Shown here: piece by piece, positions 55,561 through 64,000 of the stretch | How positions within the stretch are numbered: the stretch's first letter is position 1 | How the letters are laid out: every line of letters starts with the position of its first letter | The notes under the pieces: model-generated | The model's database searches: none | The model's input: the letters and a program-made list of their open reading frames with translations, nothing else | Told to the model about the DNA's origin: nothing | Translations under genes and position numbers: made by a program | DNA from: Colocasia esculenta | Lineage: Eukaryota; Streptophyta; Magnoliopsida; Alismatales; Araceae | Direction: 5' to 3' | DNA length: 64,000 bases | Assembly (NCBI GenBank): GCA_014218235.1 | Contig: CM024755.1 | Span: 77,422,631-77,486,630 of the forward strand

Positions 55561-55749
55561 GGAACTTATAAAATTTAAGTTAAACCCTTATGAAATTGGT
55601 CAATCATAGCTTAAACCCTAACTATTAATAATTATGTTCATATTTTTTTCTATTTATAGATATGCACAATAATGCATTTATACTTTCTTAGCATTTACAT
55701 GTATGCCCCCCTTTCGAGAGTTAAATGATTACTAGTACTATTTGTCGGG
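55561..55749. other. AT-rich spacer, nothing recognised
   Basis: No coding or repeat signal is visible between the integrase fragment and the LTR remnant. Confidence 0.4.
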
Positions 55750-56585
55750 TGTTACATTAGGCGCTTTCTCGGTGTCTCCATTCCCTAGGTGTTTGTTCGT
55801 GGTGACTCATGTGCGTGTTTGCGTGTGGTGCGTCAACCTTGTGGTTTGTCTAAGGTTCAATTGGTCATGTGTGTGGTTCCTAACCTCATGGGGGTTGGGT
55901 TGGTCGTGCTTATGTGGTGAGACTTTATTCTTACGTGGTTGCTCCGTGGTTCCCGTGAGCTCCCTGTCTTGGCGTGTGCACCGAGGGCTACTTCCGCGTG
56001 GTGCCCGACCCTGCTGGTTCTATGGGGGTCGTGTGTGGCCCGACCCTGGTTGGTGGTCGTGGTGTTGTTCTATGTCCATTGTTTTTGTAGTAGCTAGTAT
56101 CTTTGTTTCCAAGTTAATGCTTTCTAGTATAGCTAGTTTATTGCTTTCTGGAGTTCCTATTGCTTTGGCCGTAAGGGACTAGTAATCCCTACTTGACCTT
56201 GTTTACGAGGCTCACCCCCTACTCGCCTGAGATAGGGGCTCTTCGTCACGGGAGCTTAGTGTCGGACGGTTACGAAGGGTAGTGGCACCGTGTGCTGCCA
56301 GTAGCAATGAGAGCGTGAGTGTGTAAGCTCGTGTATTGGAGTGATCTGAGAGTTGTGTTTTGCAAGTCCTCGGGGTATGCCCCTTCAAGACTACACCTTT
56401 CTTCCTGTACGTGTGTTTTTATTTGAGACATGTTGTACAAACTTTTGTATATCTTGTTATAGTTATTTGAATTCAGTGTTTATCTCACTAGACTAATTTT
56501 CTATCCCTTTCGTGTCTTCGAATCCGTGGGTGGCGGCGTGGGCTCCGAGATCGCTAGCAAGGGTCCGGGAGGCCAAGTCGTTACA
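55750..56585 (+). repeat. Family A LTR remnant, internally deleted
   Basis: It starts TGTTACATTAGG and ends AAGTCGTTACA, both LTR termini of family A. The roughly 2 kb between the start and the GGTGTCTCC block (position about 51065 in the full LTR) is missing. The remainder follows 51065-51891, including the TAGGGGCTC and GGTATGCCCCTT blocks. The flanking bases TCGGG and ATAAT do not form a target duplication. It is clearly more diverged than the other two copies. Confidence 0.75.
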
Positions 56586-58578
56586 ATAATTGCCAGGCAT
56601 TGGTTTTAGATCTCAGATCCCATGTATTATCTAGACAATCAATCAATGGCTATAAAGTTCTAAGAATAAGATGAGAAGTATATATGGACAAATATATGAT
56701 TATCGTGGATGAGAGAGAGAAGGGGTGTTTCTAATTATCTAGAACATGTAAAGAGCTAAATCATGAAATAATACAATAAACACACTAGCAATGACTACTG
56801 CATAGCGTATATAGGCTGCTGGCAGAGCAGGGTTGAATGCAATCTACCTATTTACCGCAACTAGAACATGGTTAGAGTGATGGGCACATTTACAGGGAAG
56901 ACCGCCAGCCTAGGGTGGCGCATTTAAAATGTGGTCACCAATCCAAGCGCATTTTCAATAAGAGACAGTAGGTTGATCGGAACGAGCCGTACGGGTCTGA
57001 CATGGTTCCAGTAGTGTGTATAGGTGTTTATGGTATAACCTGCTCATCGACTGTGTGGGATTAATCCACGGTTAAAGGAGTCTTACAGAGGCCTCGATGA
57101 AGCAGTTCCACTCCGACAGGAGAAATATCCGACGGAGTGTTCTCATGATGCAAAGAAAGTGTTGAAACATGTTACTTGGCGTCCTAAAGAATTTCTAGGC
57201 ACACAGAGCGGCGGTAACGATATTGAAACATTAGTATAAAATGCATACAAGTCACGTATTATTAACTTAATCCTTTTAAAAATGTATTTATCATGTTATT
57301 ATGTTCATGCTTATATGATTACTAACATGGTAATAATCAAAAGTGATTTTAAGGTTTATGACATGTAATCATGTTTATGAGAGATAATCAAGAGAGGGAT
57401 ATACAAAGAGATCAATTAAACATAATTTAAAGGAATTAATCACCTTTAATAGTATGGTATTTCACTATTTAGCATGTCTATCATTGTATAGCCATTAAAC
57501 AGTAATTAAATCACAGATTTCTGACACTATTATTAAGAGATTTAGGATTTTATGACCGGTAGTCTAAATGTGCCGAAACTGACAGGCGATCTTAAAATGT
57601 GATCGGGGTGCCCGACATGCTCAGGTTAAGAGAACACACTAGTATTGGATGGTACATCTTGAACGTGGCATATCGCGCTAGCGCATCCAAGAATGCGGTC
57701 ATTAGGGCCACCATGTTCACATGCAGTGAACTCGTTTGTGACACAAGTGCAATAAAACATCAAAATCTCTATTTATAGTGCATAAAAAATCATCAAACTA
57801 CTTTTAGAACTTTCCCAACATGATTATAAATGTACAGTAAACATGAATTGATAGATAAACATGGATTGAATATGATTTGAAGAGAAGAATAATATCTTGG
57901 GCAAACATGTAACCATGATCTTTGAATCCAAAATACTCATTGTGTGGACTTTAAAAATTGGGAAAATACAGGGATCGTGATTCTAGCATGATGATTGACC
58001 TACAGATGAGTTTAATTAGATTTAACCTGTGAAAATATCTACTTTTGAGTGATTTGGAGACTTTAAAGTAAGAATGGGATGAACGCCAAGAACTAGGGCT
58101 TCTCTCCATAAAATCCTCCTATCCAGTGGTTGTTCTCTCCTCCAAGCATGCCCTAGTAGTTGTGTGGGTCAGCCAAGGTAGATCGTGAGTTGTATTCAAA
58201 GAGATTGGGGTTTAAGAGCCCTATTATGACTCGAACTTCATTTATTACAAATTTACTTGGATTATTTTCATAAATTGGAGTTTAGAACTTTAATTAGAGT
58301 TGGACTTTTAGGGAAAATGTGCTCCCCAAGTTTAGGTAGTGTTTGAACATGAATTTAGCCCATTATCTAGTGTAATTAAATTTAACTAGACCAATTTACT
58401 TAATGAATATTGGGCATTGCAAATTTATTAGTATTTTATTATTATTTTGGGTTCTCTTTTGTCCCATTTACTCTTTTATGGACTATTATTTATACATTAT
58501 CAACTTTTATTTATTTGCAGATTACTTATTCTTTTAAGGTTTTTTTTATATTTAATTTAGATTAATCGGGTTGCTACA
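56586..58578 (-). repeat. Diverged Tekay-type LTR, minus strand, partial
   Basis: Read inverted from 58578 it starts TGTAGCAACCCGATT, like the LTR at 20069. Matching blocks appear in the same order. A block like GACCGCATTCTTGG at about 57700 matches the GCGAC-rich segment, a block around 57100-57230 matches the ACTCTCTGTCAGATATTC and GTTACCGACGCTCC parts, and 56960-57060 matches the CCCACATGGTCGACGAG part. Similarity fades at about 56950, where the last third of the LTR should begin. Probably it is the LTR of the same old copy as the integrase fragment at 54745-55560. Confidence 0.6.
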
Positions 58579-58837
58579 TGGGTCAATTGAAAACTTAATA
58601 GCAGTCGATCGATTTAGGGTTTGGTTGACTAAAGCTTAATATCGCAGGCTTATTGGGCGAGCACGACCCAAATTGTCAACGAGTCGGGCTTTTAAGTGCA
58701 CTCAAAAGCTCGTGGACTTAAAAAAGTGTGGCGGCCCGACCCAATGTCAGGCTAGGTCCACAAGCTTGGTGGGCCAACTCGGCCCACAGATAGCCCTAGG
58801 CGCTACCCTATGCACTGGTGTGGGTGGGATTGAGGGT

Positions 58838-58870
<33 letters not shown>

Positions 58871-59087
58871 ATGCATAGGAAACTATGCATAGGCTTCTCA
58901 TGTCTATTTGTTCTGATTGCCATGGAGGCCTCTACTACCACCATTGCAACTTCCTCAGCCACTCCACATCTTTGGTGCCTCTGTTGTGTCCTCCCCTGAC
59001 CATGCTACCGTCCATCACTTCCCCTCGAAAAAGCATGGACTCTTCTCCCATATCTGTTGCGACGTCACCCTCCGTGTGTATGCACTG

Positions 59088-59089
<2 letters not shown>
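58579..59089. other. Intergenic with GGCCCGACCC motifs and an (AG)n tract
   Basis: From 58650 to 58800 there are scattered GGGCGAGCACGACCC, GGCGGCCCGACCC and GGGCCAACTCGGCCC motifs, like those at 16913-17035. They look like a worn MITE ending CAGATAGCCCTA. An (AG)15 tract lies at 58840-58869. Between it and the longer tract at 59090 are short overlapping frames (for example HHFPSKKHGLFSHICCDVTLRVY) that I cannot assign. Confidence 0.45.

Positions 59090-59169
<80 letters not shown>
59090..59169. repeat. (AG)40 microsatellite
   Basis: An uninterrupted AG dinucleotide run of 80 bases. The Glu/Arg frames through it are artefacts. Confidence 0.95.
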
Positions 59170-59171
<2 letters not shown>

Positions 59172-61621
59172 ATTAAAAACATGAGTTATAGAGAGTACGT
59201 TAGTCTTTTACCTTTTTAAACTCAATTTTTATAAATTTGGAGTAAATCCAACCGTGTGGATCTTGATTAATAGTGTCAGATCCTGATCAAATATAGATCT
59301 GAAGCGAATATAACCTTCGAATCTTGATCAAATTTAAATCCAATGGTTAGAATTATATTTATTAAATTATATTTTGTATATCATATATATTATGATTATT
59401 TAATATTGTGTGTCTAATCGATTAGATGTTAGATCCACAGAGAAATTACCAGTTGAATTAAGACCTTGGTGAAATTTAAGTATAATTGAATTTCGAATGA
59501 TAGTAGATTGAATGATGGGATCTTGATCAGATTTGTAGATCAAGAGTAATTTCAACTTTTAGATCTTAATCAAACTAAAATCTAATGGTTAGAATTTTAA
59601 TTACATTGTTAATCAACATCTCTTGATTAAATTGTTATATATTTAGAGTAAATGTATATTCAACGTTCAAATCTTGATTTAACGGTCGAATATATTTATT
59701 CCTTTGTAGATTTGTGTCCTGCAAAATTAAAACCCTTTTTCCCCCCTCCGTCGAAACCTTCTTCACCATTTCCCCCTTTCTATTCTTCCTCCCTCCTCCG
59801 CGATTGAGCCCCTCGCCTCGGAGCCCGCTTGCCCGTCGTCGTCGCCCCCACGCCCCTGCCAGTCCTAGTCACCCCCCCCCCCCTCCCCACTCTGCACGTC
59901 GCCCCCTCGCCAGTAATCTCTCTCCCTCTCCTCGTCCCCCCAAAATGATTTTGAAAGGGCAAGCAGTGAGATGAAGATCTTCACAGCCATCAACATTGAA
60001 ATCTCTACAGATCAGTTTGCCGGTTCCAAACTTAATGTTGAACTGCTTTAGGATTCTCATCGTATGCTGTTAGACTTGTGAGAAACTAACAGCCCTTGAT
60101 TCAATCTTATTTTGTCCATATTCAAGGATCAACTTCCTGATTCCTACTGCAGTATTATTTTTTATTCATGTTTGGTTATATATCATCGTTGAAGGCTCAA
60201 CTTCCCTGCGGCAAAGTTTTTTTTTTGCGTCATATATCTTTTGGCTTGATCAAAAGAACATGCCATAAATATTTCAATGTGCAAAGATGAACATGACAGA
60301 GTAAACAATAAATTGGCTATTAAAGGTTTTTGATAAATAGTTTTTCTAAACTTGACGTTTTAGATAGGAACTAAACCAGCAAACTCCTAGGCATGTTTAG
60401 TACTGCCGATCAATTTTAATTCTCTAATTTGTATTTTTTTTTTTACACAGCATATTTTCAGAGGACCTTTCTATCTCTTCCCTCACCTTTATTATCAGAT
60501 CTGCTATCTCTTCCCCTTCCCTGCTATGATTTGCCGTCCAACCATCCCTCCACTATCGTCTATTTGTTAGATCCGTCGCTTTTTCCTCCCTTGACTACTG
60601 TATTGTGGCTAAAATAGCCTAATTTTACCTCTTCTTCACCCCTTCACTAAAATGCCTTCAATTCTGGCTAGATCCACACCCCGCCACCATGTTCTCACCA
60701 TCTCTTAGCCTCTGCTATCACAATATCTCCATGCTGCTCCATCTCTGACCGTCGCTCAACCTGACCTCCATCCCCTAATTTATTTTCTCATCTCCCTCCC
60801 TTCCCTACTTCATCAATTTTGTTGCAGGATAGCTAACTTGTTCCATTTATGTGGCTTCATAATCTACATTAATTCTTGTGTTGTTCTAATAGTTTTTTGA
60901 ATTCATTCTGCATTTGCTACCTTTTAAAATGCTTTATACTGATTCAAAATACAAGTTCTTGGATAGTAAATGACCACCTTTAGATCTGTTATAAATAGTG
61001 ATTCAAAATCCCCGAGATGTGTGCCCGTCCTACAAATAAAATAAAATAAAATAAAGAAGGCAGTGAATTAAAGGTAGTAGGATGGAGATGTTAGCATATT
61101 GATAACATTGGTGATGTAAGAAGTCATTTGGCCGATGAGTTACTATGTACTTTTATTTTAATGCTTATCACAAATTGCAGCAGCTCTTTTTACCTATATT
61201 AGTGACCTTCTAATTTGCCATCGTCCTTTCAACATCTTGAAATTGGGTTCTGTCCCATGGCATGCCTCAGTGGATCGATGCACATATAGCATATTGACAA
61301 TTGATTATTGACTCATTTTGTGGGTGACAAGCCTATCAAACTGTGCTGAAAGAAGACACTTCAGCATTGAAAAGCAGAAAATGTGCATCTGTGCATGTGC
61401 CAACAAGAAGGCAGTCCCATACAAAGATATGAGCAATATAATCAGATGAGTAAAAGAGAGGTTCCTCAACATCTAAATGAAAACTACAAAGGCAACATCA
61501 ATAGATAGGAAGAAGTCTGCCTGCAGTTGCTTGTAGGATAAATCTACAGCTACGAAGATAAACATTTCCAAATACTCACTTTGCTACTACTGAAAACTTC
61601 TTGAAGTAAAAATTGTGGTCA
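59170..61621. other. Intergenic, no confident gene
   Basis: The stretch is AT-rich. From 59225 to 59700 the phrase GATCTTGATCAAAT and variants recur several times in a loose, irregular repeat. A C-rich stretch (59740-59945) with a run of about 12 C is followed by a minus-strand frame of 63 codons (60060-59869; FNIKFGTGKLICRDFNVDG) that looks protein-like, but I do not recognise it. Pyrimidine-rich sequence at 60460-60830 holds no frame of note. Confidence 0.45.
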
Positions 61622-61860
61622 CACTACTAGAAAGGATACTTTTGTCTACGATTATATGTCAACGGCTGGAAAAGTTGTTGACATATTATATATGTCAGCG
61701 GTAGGCGAGGGCGCTGACAGAAATCTAAATATTTGTCAGCGATTAGGTGGGTTGTTGACATAAGAGTTCTTTCTCAGCGGTTTAGTTCGTTGTCGTTGAC
61801 AAATTTACTATATGTCAGCAGTTCCTTAAAGCCGCTGACATACCCCACCGCCAACAAAAC
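61622..61860 (+). mobile_element. CACTA element terminus with subterminal repeats
   Basis: CACTACTAGAAAGG at 61622 matches the usual CACTA start. It is followed within 230 bp by at least eight copies, in both orientations, of TGTCAGCGG-like motifs (TATGTCAGCGGT, CGCTGACA, GTTGACATA), the typical subterminal array. The preceding triplet is TCA. No matching right end (CTAGTAGTG) occurs before 64000, so the element either extends beyond the window or has lost its other end. Confidence 0.7.
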
Positions 61861-62124
61861 CTCCCCTAGTCCAAATTCCCACCTCCCACAATGGAAATCC
61901 TCCCTCCCCCACCTTTCTCGCTCTCTCGCTCCCTCTTTCTCGCTGTGTCGCCTCCTCCATTGTCGAGGGGGAGCAGCCCCTGCTGCGCCGCCGTTGCCGA
62001 GGGGGAGAAGCCCTTGTTACGCTGCCGCCGTGCCTTTCTCGCTCTTTCGCTTCCTCTCTCTTTGCTCGATCTCTCTCTCTCTCTCTCTCCCTCTCTCTTG
62101 TTCTCTCCTCTGCCCCCCTTTTAG

Positions 62125-62699
62125 CCGCTGCTGCAACCTGGAGAAGAGGGGTGGGTCGTCGTTGCCGCCGCTGAGGAGAGGAGCACCGCACCGACGGCAT
62201 CGGCAACGCCGTCCGCGTTGGCGGAAGGGAGCCACGAGGGGATCCACGAGATCCGTAGCGGGGATGCAGTGCCAGAGCTTCAGGGGAACCGAGGTGGAGG
62301 TGGCATCCTGTCCTTATTGTCGTCGTCTCCTCATCCTCGCAGTGACGACCACGAGATCCAGCCGCCCTTACCACCTCGTCGTCTTCTCCTGCCGAGGGTT
62401 GCGACGGCAGCCCTCGTGGCAGCTTTCCTGGCCGGAGCCGCCCCTCTCCTGGTCCAGAAACCGGCGCCCTCCTTCGAGTTCGGGTTCACCGCCCCCGACC
62501 AGACGCCGGAGGAGGCGGAAGCTGGGATAACGATCCACTCGCGGGGGATCCTCCAGCTCCGGCAGCTGGTGGAGTCGCAGGCTTGGCGGGAGCTGCAACT
62601 GGCACTCCGGGAGAGCTCCTCGCTCCTGAAGCAGGACCTCTACACCATAATCCAGACGAAGCCCGGGGGACAGAGGCCTCTGCTGAGGAAGCTATCAGG
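62125..62699 (+). pseudogene. PsbQ-like lumen protein, first exon or captured fragment
   Basis: The frame encodes PPRRLLLPRVATAALVAAF, a twin-arginine pair (62377-62382) before a hydrophobic stretch, as in proteins sent to the thylakoid lumen. It is followed by AGITIHSRGILQLRQLVESQ, AWRELQLALRESSSLLKQDL and YTIIQTKPGGQRPLLRKLS, the first half of the PsbQ fold. The best match in memory is the PsbQ-like subunits of the chloroplast NDH complex (PNSL/PQL group). At 62700 a GTTAGA donor would end the exon. No second exon follows in 1.3 kb. The open frame from 62125 has no in-frame ATG. The nearest ATG, at 62264, is in another frame. The upstream CT-rich stretch could be a 5' leader. It may be a broken gene or a fragment carried by the CACTA element. 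Confidence 0.6.
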
Positions 62700-63589
62700 G
62701 TTAGATGAAATTAATGGATGGCCTGTGCGATTGGGGTCTTGCAGTGTCTTGCCAGAAGAGTATGTGTGGCATCTTGTGTTTCATCTCCCTTTCTGGGAAG
62801 ACTCCGTACTTGCCGGTGGTCGCTTCCGCCGCCGATAGACAGCTATGAAGTCCTAATCTGGTGTTCTTTTTGCGACGATCAGCTTCTGCTTAAACCCTAG
62901 ATCGCTGAACGTACTTGTCCGGTTTCTTCATTTTTTCTTCTAGCCGCTTTTGGAACAAAACGCCAGCCTGCAGAATATCCAATTAGTGAAAACCCCTATG
63001 GATACAAATGTAGTGAAGTGATCCCTTTGGTTACAAATGTAGTGTAGTGGGAAAGAAATGGGAGCATCTGATTATATCATTCTCCTGTAGTTGCTGTTCT
63101 GTTTAAGGAGGGAGCTCTGACGATTCATGAGAACTTGTTGTGTGAATGAAACGAGACCTAGTGACGCATTGGTGTGCATGTTGGAGGTCATTTTTCCCTG
63201 CGGTCTTTTGCTAGTTGCTCGTTGTTTCACCTCTTAATAGAAGCTTCTATGTTTCAGCTGTTAATTCAGCTTCATAGCTTTTGTAGGGTAGATTGTGAGA
63301 AATGTTCAACTGACACTTTTTCTCCCATAATGATGTTATATAAGTTTGCTTTCTTTGCCAAGTGCTTGGAAAGTCGGAAACTTTGCCTGATGGTTGCTTG
63401 GATTCTATACATTCTATACAATCCCATTGTACATTGAAAAACTGGTTGATCCTTGTTAACAGACTTACTGCTGTAGCATCAGTCTAACCTTGTGTTTCCA
63501 GTGAATGGTATCAGTTCTCTATTTATTTCATCTAGGAGTAGGCTTTGTTCATTTTGTAATTTTTGTTTACAATTTTTATATGGGGTCGA
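62700..63589. other. Possible intron or 3' flank of the PsbQ-like exon
   Basis: The sequence is T-rich without long frames and fits an intron or untranslated DNA. A short duplicated phrase (ACAAATGTAGTG) occurs at about 63004 and 63037. I do not see the second half of the PsbQ fold. Confidence 0.35.
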
Positions 63590-63787
63590 TCCAGCCACCC
63601 CTGACTCAGCCAAGATTGGCCAATCCCGAGTTGGGATCGGCTGATCCGATCGGTTTTTGGCTAGCCGATCTGGCCCTAATCCCATTGTTCTTTAATCTTG
63701 CTTAAATGTAGCACCATAATTAATATTATATCTTTATAGTGTATATATCATATTAATGAACATTTTATACATATATATGTATTAATG

Positions 63788-63820
<33 letters not shown>

Positions 63821-64000
63821 ATAACCATATAATTTGTGTGGCAGAATCTGTCGGATTGGCGGATTGGCCTGGGATCAACTGATTCAAGCCAATTTGGATC
63901 GAGCTGGACCGATTCCGGCCGATTTTGCTGGAATGTCACCGATCCAAAGGGCTTCCCCCTTGGATTCGGCCGATCCGATATAGAATTGGCCGATCTTGAT
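63590..64000. repeat. GATCGGC/GCCGATC-rich repeat around an (AT)n core
   Basis: Motifs such as GGGATCGGCTGATCCGATCG, GGCCGATC and CCGATCCGAT are dense at 63620-63680 and again at 63850-64000. They flank AT-rich DNA with an (AT)n tract at about 63766-63823. The layout suggests a degenerate repeat element cut by the window end. Confidence 0.5.

Noticed and set aside
56586..56590. Right target duplication for the LTR at 49063
   Set aside because: The bases after 56585 (ATAAT) match neither CTGCC nor the continuation of the Tekay LTR. The nearby TTGCCAGG is not extended similarity.
58579..58640. Similarity to 19936-19990 (TCGATCGA and GTTTGRTTG) suggesting a former contiguous host site
   Set aside because: The match is short and gapped, too weak to claim that the whole interval is one nested cluster in a single original site.
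58838..59219. Open frames of about 100 codons rich in Arg/Glu
   Set aside because: They run through the (AG)n microsatellites, so the frames follow from the dinucleotide repeat.
61733..62530. 265-codon frame over the CACTA subterminal region and PsbQ-like exon
   Set aside because: It is out of frame with the conserved PsbQ-like peptide and consists of Ser/Leu/Pro/Arg-rich sequence from CT-rich DNA. Only a short N-terminal piece could be relevant if a frameshift is assumed.

Overview
This window is repeat-rich plant nuclear DNA. Almost all of it is nested transposable elements and no complete host gene is visible. The lineages present (Tat-type and Tekay/Del-type Ty3-gypsy, Sirevirus-type Ty1-copia, an L1-like LINE, CACTA elements and Mutator-like elements) place it in a flowering plant. 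A GC-rich plastid-protein exon near the right end would suit a monocot, but that is a guess.

Left part (1-17157). A truncated long LTR on the minus strand (1-558) is followed by a 1.65-kb non-autonomous CACTA element with perfect 12-bp ends (585-2233). Next come a 336-bp tandem duplication and a 421-bp Mutator-like MITE with a 9-bp target duplication. Inverted repeats of about 185 bp at 4799 and 16267 enclose a broken membrane-protein gene fragment and look like a Pack-MULE. A complete 10-kb Tat element (5688-15743, target duplication GCAGG) sits inside that fragment. It carries two antisense ORFs with their own TATA box, an 18-unit 29-bp repeat array, and an integrase whose catalytic Glu is Lys.

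Middle part (17158-49062). A perfect 2.8-kb solo LTR (target duplication TCGAT) is followed by a Tekay/Del chromovirus with 2.9-kb LTRs. Two Sirevirus-type elements interrupt the integrase region of its pol gene. One is a 13.8-kb element with an env-like ORF, on the minus strand (26493-40341, target duplication GCATG). The other is a 5.7-kb gag-only element on the plus strand (41106-46763), of the TR-GAG kind. The U3 parts of both carry arrays of the same short motif (ACGATTT) in the sense direction, upstream of the TATA box.

Right part (49063-64000). The chromovirus 3' LTR is cut at 49062 by another 2.8-kb LTR with a primer site and about 1.2 kb of apparently non-coding T/G-rich internal sequence. 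After it come a minus-strand LINE fragment, a minus-strand chromovirus integrase/chromodomain fragment, an internally deleted LTR and a diverged minus-strand LTR. From 58579 on the DNA is mostly single-copy-looking AT-rich sequence with (AG)n and (AT)n tracts. At 61622 a CACTA terminus with subterminal repeats lies about 0.5 kb upstream of an exon for a PsbQ-like thylakoid-lumen protein. That exon has a twin-arginine lumen-targeting segment but no in-frame ATG, and no second exon is visible.

None of the retroelement proteins forms a fully intact set. The longest uninterrupted frames are the gag of the 5.7-kb element, the Tat and Tekay pol frames, and the Sirevirus env-like frame. I see no tRNA, rRNA or CRISPR. 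Boundaries resting on matching LTR ends, primer sites and target duplications are solid. Divergence, family and gene-fragment assignments are by eye.
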